Below, piece by piece: positions 56,638 through 64,000 of a stretch of DNA of 64,000 nt; positions within the stretch are counted from its first letter, which is position 1, and every line of letters starts with the position of its first letter. The stretch comes from JAYRSJ01 sp041920215 (GTDB lineage: Bacteria > Pseudomonadota > Gammaproteobacteria > Burkholderiales > Burkholderiaceae_C), in assembly GCA_041920215.1 (NCBI GenBank), contig JAYRSJ010000003.1:62001-126000 (forward strand), given 5' to 3'. A model generated the notes under the pieces. The model was not told the DNA's origin and ran no database searches. It saw nothing but the letters and a program-made list of their open reading frames with translations. Made by a program: the position numbers and the translations under genes.

Positions 56638-56988
56638 GCGCTGCTGCAGCTGCGGATCCAGGCCGCATTCCTGCATCGCCTGGCGCATGCAGGCCATCCA
56701 TTGATCGCGCTCGACGATGCCGATGCGAAACGGCAGGTGCCGGGCGCGCAGGCGCGGATGGCCGAAGCGACTCTGGTAATGGTCCGGTCCGCCCAGCCAG
56801 CCGCACAGAAACCAGAACAGCTTGTCGCGGGCCGCCTCCAGGCTGGGCGGATGGACCGCACGCAGAGCGGCGTAAGCCGACTCTAAATCCATCAGATCGT
56901 AGAAGCGATCGACCAGTTGCCGCACAGCCTCCTCGCCCCCCACCCAGTCAAAGGCGGTTGTGGCGGCGCCGGCATCGGCCTCGCTCAC
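56584..56988 (-). CDS. Group II truncated haemoglobin
   Basis: A 134-residue truncated globin. It shows the F-helix region GHPRLRARHLPFRIG (about 75-89) with the proximal His, preceded by FWFLCGWLGGPDHYQSRFG (about 57-75) and followed by RDQWMACMRQAMQ, all typical of trHbO-type proteins that bind O2, NO or CO. It is the last gene of an overlapping minus-strand trio, its ATG overlapping the ParA-type stop (ATGA). The 3' end overlaps the Smr gene. Confidence 0.9.
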   Translation of the reverse strand: MSEADAGAATTAFDWVGGEEAVRQLVDRFYDLMDLESAYAALRAVHPPSLEAARDKLFWFLCGWLGGPDHYQSRFGHPRLRARHLPFRIGIVERDQWMACMRQAMQECGLDPQLQQRLDAALMNTADWMRNVGA

Positions 56989-57800
56989 GAAGGACGCCCC
57001 AGCAGCTTGGCCGCCAGCGCCTTGATGCCCTGGGCCGCCTCGCTGCCAGGATACTGCTCCAGCAGCAGCTGGCGTTTCAGCACCGCCTGGCGCACCGCGA
57101 TATCGCTCTTGACCTCGCCCTGCAGCTCCAGCTTGAAGGTCTGGCCCGGCGTCGCGCCCACAAAGCGCAGCAGCACCTGCTGCAGCTGGCCGCAGATCAG
57201 CTTGCCCTCGCCCGGGCGCGAGGCCTGGTTGACGACCAGACCCACATGGCGGCGGTCCTGCTGGGTGGCCAGCACCTTGATGGTTGCATAGGCATCGGTC
57301 AGCGAGGTCGGCTCGGGCGTGGCCACCACCAACACATCGCTGGCCAGCGAGACAGCGAACAGCACCACATCCGAGATGCCGGCGCCGGTGTCCAGCAGCA
57401 CCCAGTCAAAGCGCGGCTTGACCAGATCGATGATCTGCAGCAATCGGTCACGCACTTCTGGCGTTAGCCGAGAGTACTCGACCATGCCCGAGCCCGCCAA
57501 CAGCACCGAGAAGCCGCCGGGCGCCGGCAGGATCGCCTGATCCAGCGTGGCCTTGTCAGTGAAGACATCGTGCAGAGTCAGCTTGGGGTGCAGGTTCAGC
57601 ACCACGTCCAGATTGGCCAGACCGAGATCGGCATCCAGCACCAGCACCTTCTGGCCTTGGGCGGCCAGCGCCGCGGCCAGATTGGCGGTGACAAAAGTCT
57701 TGCCCACCCCGCCCTTGCCACTGGTGACGGCCAGGGTACGGGCGCCGCCGGCGCGGCTGCGCGGGGCGGCGGATGCAGCAGGCGACGGTATCGTGCTCAT
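56985..57800 (-). CDS. MinD/ParA family ATPase (FleN/FlhG-like)
   Basis: A 271-residue deviant-Walker ATPase. The deviant Walker A is SGKGGVGKT (about 27-35), followed by VLVLDADLGLANLDVVLNL (about 48-66), WVLLDTGAGISD (about 128-139) and an overall layout like FlhG/FleN, which set flagellar number and position. There is no FlhF or minCE neighbour. Coupling to a diguanylate cyclase and a globin suggests a role in signalling or localisation. It overlaps both neighbours by ATGA. Confidence 0.82.
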   Translation of the reverse strand: MSTIPSPAASAAPRSRAGGARTLAVTSGKGGVGKTFVTANLAAALAAQGQKVLVLDADLGLANLDVVLNLHPKLTLHDVFTDKATLDQAILPAPGGFSVLLAGSGMVEYSRLTPEVRDRLLQIIDLVKPRFDWVLLDTGAGISDVVLFAVSLASDVLVVATPEPTSLTDAYATIKVLATQQDRRHVGLVVNQASRPGEGKLICGQLQQVLLRFVGATPGQTFKLELQGEVKSDIAVRQAVLKRQLLLEQYPGSEAAQGIKALAAKLLGRPS

Positions 57801-58495
57801 TCCTTGTCCTGTTGCGTGACGGCAAACAACATGCCTTTTTCCTCGGCGCTGACCAGGGAGTCGGCATGCGGCTCCAGGCAGGTTCGATTGCGTCCTTCGG
57901 CCTTGGCGCGGTAGAGCTGGCGGTCGGCCCGCTCCATCCACAGCAGCGAGGAGGAGCGCACCCACTGCGGTGCGAAGGCACCGCCCAGGCTGACCGTGAC
58001 TCGCAGCATCTGTCCGGGACTGATCTCCAGCGCCATCGCCTCCACCTGGGAGCGCACGCGTTCGGCCACGGTGATGCCGTAGCTGCTGGCGCAGTTGGGC
58101 AGCACAATCGCGAACTCCTCACCGCCCACACGGGCCACCGTGTCCATGGGCCTGACGGTTTGCGCGATCGCACGCGCCACCGCCTGAATCACCAGATCCC
58201 CGGCCGCATGGCCATGGCTGTCATTGACCGTCTTGAAATGATCAATGTCCAGCACCAGCAGCAGCGCGGGCTCGCCGGAGCGAGCCACCCTATCGACCTC
58301 GCGCGCCAGACTCATCTCGAAGCTGCGGCGATTGGCCAGGCCGGTCAGTGGATCCTTGCTGGAGAGGTCGCACAGCGCGTCGATCACCCCCTGCAGCCAA
58401 GGCTCGCTATAGGGCTCGCACTCCGGCAGCAAGGCCCCGGCCTGCTGCAGCAGCTGCAGCGCAGGCTCAAGCTTCAGCTCGCGCGCATCGAGCAT
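57797..58495 (-). CDS. Soluble GGDEF diguanylate cyclase
   Basis: A 232-residue cytoplasmic protein: a short N-terminal helical region (about 1-45), then a GGDEF domain starting SSKDPLTGLANRRSFE. The active-site motif is GGEEF (124-128), and the inhibitory I-site RPMD (115-118) is correctly placed five residues before it, so activity with product feedback is predicted. It heads the overlapping operon with the ParA-type ATPase and globin. The ATG at 58495 is chosen over upstream codons with no conservation. Confidence 0.87.
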   Translation of the reverse strand: MLDARELKLEPALQLLQQAGALLPECEPYSEPWLQGVIDALCDLSSKDPLTGLANRRSFEMSLAREVDRVARSGEPALLLVLDIDHFKTVNDSHGHAAGDLVIQAVARAIAQTVRPMDTVARVGGEEFAIVLPNCASSYGITVAERVRSQVEAMALEISPGQMLRVTVSLGGAFAPQWVRSSSLLWMERADRQLYRAKAEGRNRTCLEPHADSLVSAEEKGMLFAVTQQDKE

Positions 58496-58733
58496 CGGGG
58501 GCGGATTCAGGCTGGCGTCCAAGGCGTGGGGGGCGTGGTATCGGCAAGTCCGCGGCAGTCTATCAGCCGGGGGGGCCACGGTCCGGGACGAAGTGCACAG
58601 CCATAGGCCGCCAGTTCTGCAATTTGCGCCAATCGCTGGCCGGCAGACTCAGGTCCGATGCAGAATGAGGGCCAGGCGCCCAAGCCGCAGCACCGTGTGG
58701 CTTGGGCATCCGGCCCACAACAACGAGCCCTAC

Positions 58734-59588
58734 ATGTCCGCTGCACTTCCGACGACATCGGCCGGCGAGGCCCCCGATCATGAGTTCAGCTTCAGCCGCG
58801 CCGATTTCGACCGGGTGCGACAACTGATCTACCGCCATGCGGGCATCAGCCTGCACGAGGGCAAGCATGCGATGGTGTACAGCCGTTTGTCGCGCCGCCT
58901 GCGCGACACCGGGCACCGCAGCTTCGCCAGCTACCTGCAGTGGCTGGAGGCGGCCAGCGGCCCCCAGGCAGATCAGGAATGGCAGGAGTTCGTCAACTGC
59001 CTGACCACCAACCTCACCTCCTTCTTCCGCGAAGAGCACCATTTCCACGCGCTCGCCGAGGATCTGAAGCCGCTGGCCGGCAAGCCGCTGCGCATCTGGT
59101 GCTGCGCCGCCTCCACCGGCGAGGAACCCTACTCGATCGCCATCACCTGCAGCGAGGCCCTGGGCAGCAATGCCTCGGTGCAGATTGTTGCCAGCGATAT
59201 CGACACCAATGTGCTGAACACCGCCAAGCGCGGCGTCTACAGCGCCGATGCGCGCGGTCTGTCGCCGGCGCGGCTGAAGAACTTCTTCATGCGGGGCACC
59301 GGCGCCAACGAGGGCCGCATCCGCGTCAAGCCGGAACTGGCCCGGTGGATAGATTTCCGGCCGCTGAACCTGATGGACGGCCAGTGGTCGCTGGGCGATC
59401 CCTTCCAGATCGTGTTCTGCCGCAATGTGATGATCTATTTCGACGCCCCCACGCAGCGCAAGGTGCTGGAGCGGATTCACCGGGTGATGAAGCCACACGG
59501 GCTGCTGTTCGTCGGTCATTCGGAGAACTTCACCGAGTCGCGCGACCTGTTCAAGCTGCGCGGCAAGACGATCTACGAGCGTGTCTGA
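58734..59588 (+). CDS. cheR: Chemotaxis protein methyltransferase CheR
   Basis: A 284-residue S-adenosylmethionine-dependent methyltransferase adding methyl groups to receptor glutamates. The CheR N-terminal helical domain (about 17-80) is followed by the Rossmann-like catalytic part: NLTSFFREEHHFH (about 91-103), IWCCAASTGEEPYSIAI (SAM-binding), FQIVFCRNVMIYFD and GLLFVGHSEN near the end. It is the first gene of cheR-cheD-cheB. No cheA, cheW or cheY lies in the window. Confidence 0.95.
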   Translation: MSAALPTTSAGEAPDHEFSFSRADFDRVRQLIYRHAGISLHEGKHAMVYSRLSRRLRDTGHRSFASYLQWLEAASGPQADQEWQEFVNCLTTNLTSFFREEHHFHALAEDLKPLAGKPLRIWCCAASTGEEPYSIAITCSEALGSNASVQIVASDIDTNVLNTAKRGVYSADARGLSPARLKNFFMRGTGANEGRIRVKPELARWIDFRPLNLMDGQWSLGDPFQIVFCRNVMIYFDAPTQRKVLERIHRVMKPHGLLFVGHSENFTESRDLFKLRGKTIYERV

Positions 59589-59642
59589 CGCCTGCGCGCC
59601 CCAGCAACTCAAGCGCCCTCAACTTCTGCCGAATAAAGCCAA

Positions 59643-60311
59643 ATGAGCACACCCACACCCAACGCCGGCAGCGGCGGCGCGATACATGGCGGTGCAGGTG
59701 CGGCGCGGGTCGCCCAGCTGAAGGCGCAGCCCCGCAAGCAGGGTGAGGCCTCCTTCTTCTTCTATGACGCCCATTTCCGCAATGCCGCGGTCAAGGTGCT
59801 GCCGGGCGAGTACTTCGTCGACAACGAGGACTTGCTGGTGATGACCACGCTGGGCTCCTGCATCGCGGCCTGTCTGTGGGACCGGCATGCGATGGTCGGC
59901 GGGATGAATCACTTCATGCTGCCCGAGGGGGCCGGTGACTCGGGCCGCTACGGCTCCTTCGCGATGGAACTGCTGATCAACGAGATGATGAAGCGCGGCG
60001 CCGCCAAAAGCCGCATGGAGGCCAAGATCTTTGGCGGCGGCGCGGTGATCGCCGGCATGAACACCATCAATGTGGGCGAACGCAATACCAATTTCGTGCT
60101 CGACTATCTGAAGACCGAGCGCATCCCGGTCGTGTCCAAGGACGTGCTGGACGTTTATCCGCGCAAGGTCTGCTTTCTGCCGCACAGCGGCAAGGCCATG
60201 GTCAAGCGCCTGGCACCGACCAATACAGAGGCCCTGGTTCAGCAGGATCGGGCCGCGGCCCAGAAGGCCCAGCCCGTGGTGGCGAGCGGCGGCTCTATCG
60301 ATCTGTTCTGA
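59643..60311 (+). CDS. cheD: Chemoreceptor glutamine deamidase CheD
   Basis: A 222-residue CheD, deamidating glutamines of methyl-accepting receptors and interacting with CheC in some species. The catalytic Cys and context are TTLGSCIAACLWD (about 63-75), with GGMNHFMLPEG (about 81-91, catalytic His), and FGGGAVIAGMNTINVGERN (about 131-149). A C-terminal extension ends GGSIDLF. It lies 54 bases after cheR and 24 bases before cheB. Confidence 0.94.
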   Translation: MSTPTPNAGSGGAIHGGAGAARVAQLKAQPRKQGEASFFFYDAHFRNAAVKVLPGEYFVDNEDLLVMTTLGSCIAACLWDRHAMVGGMNHFMLPEGAGDSGRYGSFAMELLINEMMKRGAAKSRMEAKIFGGGAVIAGMNTINVGERNTNFVLDYLKTERIPVVSKDVLDVYPRKVCFLPHSGKAMVKRLAPTNTEALVQQDRAAAQKAQPVVASGGSIDLF

Positions 60312-60335
60312 GCGCCGCAGCAGGAGATACAGACA

Positions 60336-61433
60336 ATGGCAAAGACCCGTGTGGTGGTGGTGGACGATTCGGCGCTGGTGCGCTCCATCCTCACCGAGAT
60401 CATCAACCGCCAACCCGATATGGAATGCGTGGGCGCGGCCAGCGATCCGCTGCTGGCGCGCGAGATGATCCGCAACGTCAACCCCGATGTGATCACGCTC
60501 GATGTGGAGATGCCCAAGATGGACGGCATCGACTTCCTCTCGCGCCTGATGCGCCTGCGGCCCATGCCGGTGGTGATGGTCTCCACGCTGACCGAGCGCG
60601 GCGCCGAGGTCACGCTCAAGGCCCTGGAGCTGGGTGCGGTGGACTTCGTCGCCAAGCCAAAGATCGGCGTGGCCGACGGCATACGCCTGCTGGCCCAGGA
60701 CATCACCGACAAGATCCGCATCGCCGCCAAGGCCCATATCCGCCGCGCCCCGGCCCCGCCGCCCGCGGCCGCACCCGGTGCGCCGCCGGTGGCGCCGCCC
60801 AAGCCGGTAACCATGGCCAATCTGGGACGGCTCTCGACAGAAAAGATCATCTTCATCGGCGCATCCACTGGCGGGACCGAGGCCACCAAGGACGTGCTGG
60901 TCAATCTGCCGGCCGACTGCCCGGCCGTGGTCATCACCCAGCACATGCCGCCAGGCTTCACCCGCAGCTATGCGGCGCGGCTTGACAGCCTGTGCCGCAT
61001 CCGCGTCAAGGAGGCGCAGGATGGCGAGCGCATCCTGCCCGGCCATGGCTATATCGCGCCGGGCGGCTTCCATCTGAGTGTCGAGCGCTCGGGCGCCAAC
61101 TACATCGCCCGGGTCCAGGACGGCGAACCGGTGAACCGCCACAAGCCCTCGGTGGAAGTGCTCTTCAGTTCGGCGGCGCGCGTCGTCGGCCCCAACGCCC
61201 TGGGCATCATGCTGACCGGCATGGGTGCCGACGGTGCCAAGGCCATGAAGCTGATGAAGGATGCCGGCGCCTACAACTTGGTGCAGGACGAGGCGAGCTG
61301 CGTGGTCTTCGGCATGCCGCGCGAAGCCATCGCTGCCGGCGCGGCCGACGAGGTGCTGCCGCTCAACCAGATCGCACCACGCCTGATCGAGCGCCTGCGC
61401 AGCACCTCGGGGGGGTCTCTGAACCGGGTCTGA
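60336..61433 (+). CDS. cheB: Protein-glutamate methylesterase/response regulator CheB
   Basis: A 365-residue two-domain protein. The receiver domain (about 1-120) has acidic pocket Asp10-Asp11 and phospho-acceptor Asp56 in [15 protein letters not shown] proline-rich linker (about 140-160) precedes the methylesterase, with Ser in [11 protein letters not shown] (about 177), His in [11 protein letters not shown] and Asp in [14 protein letters not shown]. It removes receptor methyl groups in opposition to CheR. A GGAGA ribosome binding site precedes the ATG. Confidence 0.96.
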   Translation: MAKTRVVVVDDSALVRSILTEIINRQPDMECVGAASDPLLAREMIRNVNPDVITLDVEMPKMDGIDFLSRLMRLRPMPVVMVSTLTERGAEVTLKALELGAVDFVAKPKIGVADGIRLLAQDITDKIRIAAKAHIRRAPAPPPAAAPGAPPVAPPKPVTMANLGRLSTEKIIFIGASTGGTEATKDVLVNLPADCPAVVITQHMPPGFTRSYAARLDSLCRIRVKEAQDGERILPGHGYIAPGGFHLSVERSGANYIARVQDGEPVNRHKPSVEVLFSSAARVVGPNALGIMLTGMGADGAKAMKLMKDAGAYNLVQDEASCVVFGMPREAIAAGAADEVLPLNQIAPRLIERLRSTSGGSLNRV

Positions 61434-61460
61434 ATCCGCCGCGGCCCGTCCCGGGCCGAC

Positions 61461-62654
61461 TCAGTCGGGCAGGAACAGGCCCTGCAGATCGCTCAGAAAA
61501 TCGAAGCCCTGCGGCGTTGCGCAGATGCGGGCGGCATCGTGGGTCAGCAAGCCCTTGGACCGTCCTTGGGCCAGCGCCGCCTCAATGCTGGAGGGCGGCA
61601 GGCCGGTGCGCTCCAGGAACTGCTGCAGGCTCACCCCCTCGCGCAGCCGCAAGGCATTGAGCATGAACTCGAAGGGCAGCTCCCGCCGCGCGACCTCGTG
61701 CTCGTTGGACACCGCCTGCCCCTCCTGGGCCTTGGCCATATAGGCGGCCGGCTCCCGCCAGCGCACCTGGCGCAGCACGCGGTGCGGGAACGACAGCTTG
61801 CTGTGCGCGCCTGCGCCTATGCCCAGATAGTCACCGAACTGCCAGTAGTTGAGGTTGTGCACGCAGCGATGCCCGGCGCGGCCATAGGCGGACACCTCAT
61901 AGCGCTCCAGGCCGGCCGCAGCGGTCCTGGCGGTGATCAGATCCAACATCTCGCTGGCCAGATCGGGATCGGGCAGGCCCGTGGGCGGCTGCAGCGCAAA
62001 GCGGGTGTTGGGCTCTATCGTCAGGTGATAGACCGACAGATGCGGCGGCGCGAAGGACAGCGCGATATCCAACTCACGCGCCAGATCGGCCAGGCCCTGG
62101 CCGGGCAGCGCATACATCAGGTCGAGGTTAAAGGTCTCGAAACTGTCCGCTGCCTCGCGCAAGGCAGCCTGGGCCTGGGCGGCGCTGTGCACCCGCCCCA
62201 GGGCCTTGAGTTGCCCGTCGTCGAAGCTCTGCACGCCTACCGACAGACGCGTCACACCCGCGGCGCGGAAACCCTTGAAGCGCTCGCGTTCGAAGGTGCC
62301 TGGGTTGGCCTCCAGCGTGATCTCGCAGCCGGGCTCCAGCGGCAAGCGGGCGCGCAGATCGGAGATCAGCGTGGCGATCTGCTCGGGCGCGAACAGACTG
62401 GGAGTGCCTCCACCTATGAAGACACTGAGCACCGGCCGACCCCAAATCAGCGGCAGCGCCGCCTCCAGATCGGCGCGCAGCGCCGCCAGATAGGCCGTGG
62501 CGGTGGCAGCCGGCAGCTCGCGCGCAGCGTCGCCCTCGCCACGCCATTCATGCGAGTTGAAATCGCAGTAGGGGCATTTGCGCAGGCACCAGGGCAGATG
62601 CACATACAGTGCCAGCGGCGGCAGCGCCGGCAGGCTCAAGGTGCCGGGCCGCAT
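61461..62654 (-). CDS. hemW: Radical SAM family heme chaperone HemW
   Basis: A 397-residue HemW-type radical SAM protein. The cluster motif is Cys23-x3-Cys27-x2-Cys30 (LPWCLRKCPYCDFNS). Further family blocks are VFIGGGTPSLFAPEQI, GVQSFDDGQLKALGR and HNLNYWQFGDYLGIGAGAHS. Once called oxygen-independent coproporphyrinogen oxidase-like, the family is now seen as inserting heme into targets. The ATG at 62654 is chosen over an upstream extension inside rdgB. It lies 13 bases after the rdgB stop. Confidence 0.92.
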   Translation of the reverse strand: MRPGTLSLPALPPLALYVHLPWCLRKCPYCDFNSHEWRGEGDAARELPAATATAYLAALRADLEAALPLIWGRPVLSVFIGGGTPSLFAPEQIATLISDLRARLPLEPGCEITLEANPGTFERERFKGFRAAGVTRLSVGVQSFDDGQLKALGRVHSAAQAQAALREAADSFETFNLDLMYALPGQGLADLARELDIALSFAPPHLSVYHLTIEPNTRFALQPPTGLPDPDLASEMLDLITARTAAAGLERYEVSAYGRAGHRCVHNLNYWQFGDYLGIGAGAHSKLSFPHRVLRQVRWREPAAYMAKAQEGQAVSNEHEVARRELPFEFMLNALRLREGVSLQQFLERTGLPPSSIEAALAQGRSKGLLTHDAARICATPQGFDFLSDLQGLFLPD

Positions 62655-62667
62655 CAGATGCGCCAGC

Positions 62668-63278
62668 TCAGCCAAGGTGCCAGACCTCGCGCATCTGCCG
62701 CACCAGATCCGCTGCAGCCAGCGCGCGGTGGCTGAGCGAGTTCTTCTCAACCGCACTGAGCTGTGCAACGCTGCGGCCCAGTGCGGGAATGAACAGCAGC
62801 GGGTCGTAGCCAAAGCCTCCCTCGCCGCTCAGCTTCGGCAAGACCTGACCCTGCCAGCGCCCCATCGCGATCAGCGGCTCGGGATCGGCCGCCGAACGCA
62901 CGGCCACCAAGGCGCATACGAAGCGAGCGGCGCGATCCCTGGGTTCGGTGACACCGGCCAGTTGTTCCAGCAGCACCGCATTGTTCTCGGCGTCACTATT
63001 CAGGCGACCGAACAGCGTGGCGTAACGGGCCGACAGCACGCCCGGCGCACCGCCCAGCGCCTCGACCGCCAGGCCCGAATCGTCGGCCAGGGCGGGCAGA
63101 CCGCTGAGCTTGGCCGCGTGGCGCGCCTTGGCCAGTGCGTTCTCGACAAAGCTATCAAAAGGCTCCTCAGCCTCAGCGATGCCCAGACTGCCTTGCGTGA
63201 GCAGCGCTATGCCCAGGGGCGCGAACAGCGCTTGCAGCTCGGCGAGCTTCTTGGCGTTGTTGGATGCCAGGACCAGCT

Positions 63279-63282
<4 letters not shown>
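62668..63282 (-). CDS. rdgB: XTP/dITP diphosphatase (RdgB/HAM1)
   Basis: A 204-residue nucleotide sanitising pyrophosphatase removing non-canonical purine nucleotides. It starts [18 protein letters not shown] (about 3-20). It has [20 protein letters not shown] (about 65-84) and [20 protein letters not shown] (about 153-172), the hallmark phosphate- and base-binding segments. The ATG overlaps the rph stop (ATGA), giving the unit rph-rdgB-hemW. Confidence 0.95.

Positions 63283-64000
<718 letters not shown>

Noticed and set aside
61440..61458. GC-rich hairpin between cheB and hemW
   Set aside because: It has a stem but no T run on either strand. It may slow polymerase but is not called a terminator.

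Overview
The window is a gene-dense, high-GC chromosomal segment from a betaproteobacterium. It most likely belongs to the Burkholderiales, in the Roseateles/Pelomonas/Rubrivivax/Paucibacter neighbourhood. That placement is inferred from protein character and gene order (cysS-glycosylase-accA-tilS-lysC, ppiA-ppiB-lpxH, rph-rdgB-hemW, and an mlaEFD set ending in a PqiC-like lipoprotein), not from a 16S gene. Nearly all of the sequence is coding. Most junctions within operons are ATGA or similar overlaps. No phage, insertion sequence or CRISPR array was seen.

Layout. 1-2.4 kb: 5' end of acs (-), then a YqhA-type membrane protein and a Ca2+/Na+ antiporter (+). 2.4-8.4 kb: complete six-gene group-2 Mrp/Pha cation/proton antiporter operon (-) with a fused PhaAB subunit. 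8.5-13.7 kb: Mla-like lipid-transport operon (permease, ATPase, MCE protein, lipoprotein) running into class I fumarase, then a hairpin terminator. 13.7-15.3 kb: visibly lower-GC island with one orphan gene carrying a RecB/Cas4-like nuclease motif set; its stop codon lies in an attC-like inverted repeat. 15.3-18.9 kb: zinc alcohol dehydrogenase, a 63-residue membrane protein, MscS channel, HDAC-family deacetylase. 19-24.2 kb: MoxR-DUF58-transglutaminase-MltB cell-envelope operon. 24.1-28.9 kb: ComEC (-), RidA, DsbB and a UbiM/UbiH-type hydroxylase (+).

28.9-33.7 kb (all -): gamma-glutamyltransferase and a periplasmic amino-acid-binding protein preceded by a tandem glycine riboswitch, then the scoAB CoA transferase. 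33.9-38.3 kb: thioesterase plus PAS-LuxR regulator (+), then a PLP enzyme, small lipoprotein, thioesterase, YceH and SDR (-). 38.5-42.7 kb: ETF-ubiquinone oxidoreductase, a membrane diguanylate cyclase, PaiB-like protein. 42.7-56.6 kb: housekeeping block with lysC, tilS, accA, glycosylase, cysS, TPR protein, two cyclophilins, lpxH, MtfA peptidase, serS, ispH, FKBP, radC, Smr, and two tRNA-Ser genes (GCU, CGA) each just downstream of a protein gene and followed by a terminator. 56.6-61.4 kb: overlapping GGDEF-ParA/MinD-globin operon (-) divergent from cheR-cheD-cheB (+). 61.4-64 kb: hemW, rdgB and truncated rph (-).

The most interesting items are: (i) the tandem glycine riboswitch in front of a branched-chain-type binding protein and possibly ggt, which suggests a glycine-responsive uptake or glutathione-salvage unit; (ii) the orphan nuclease-like gene in a foreign-looking island with a possible integron attC site; (iii) the translationally coupled GGDEF-ParA-globin trio; and (iv) two clear candidate operators, an 11-bp-period TTACGTAG pair at scoAB and a 26-bp near-palindrome between the SDR gene and etfD.
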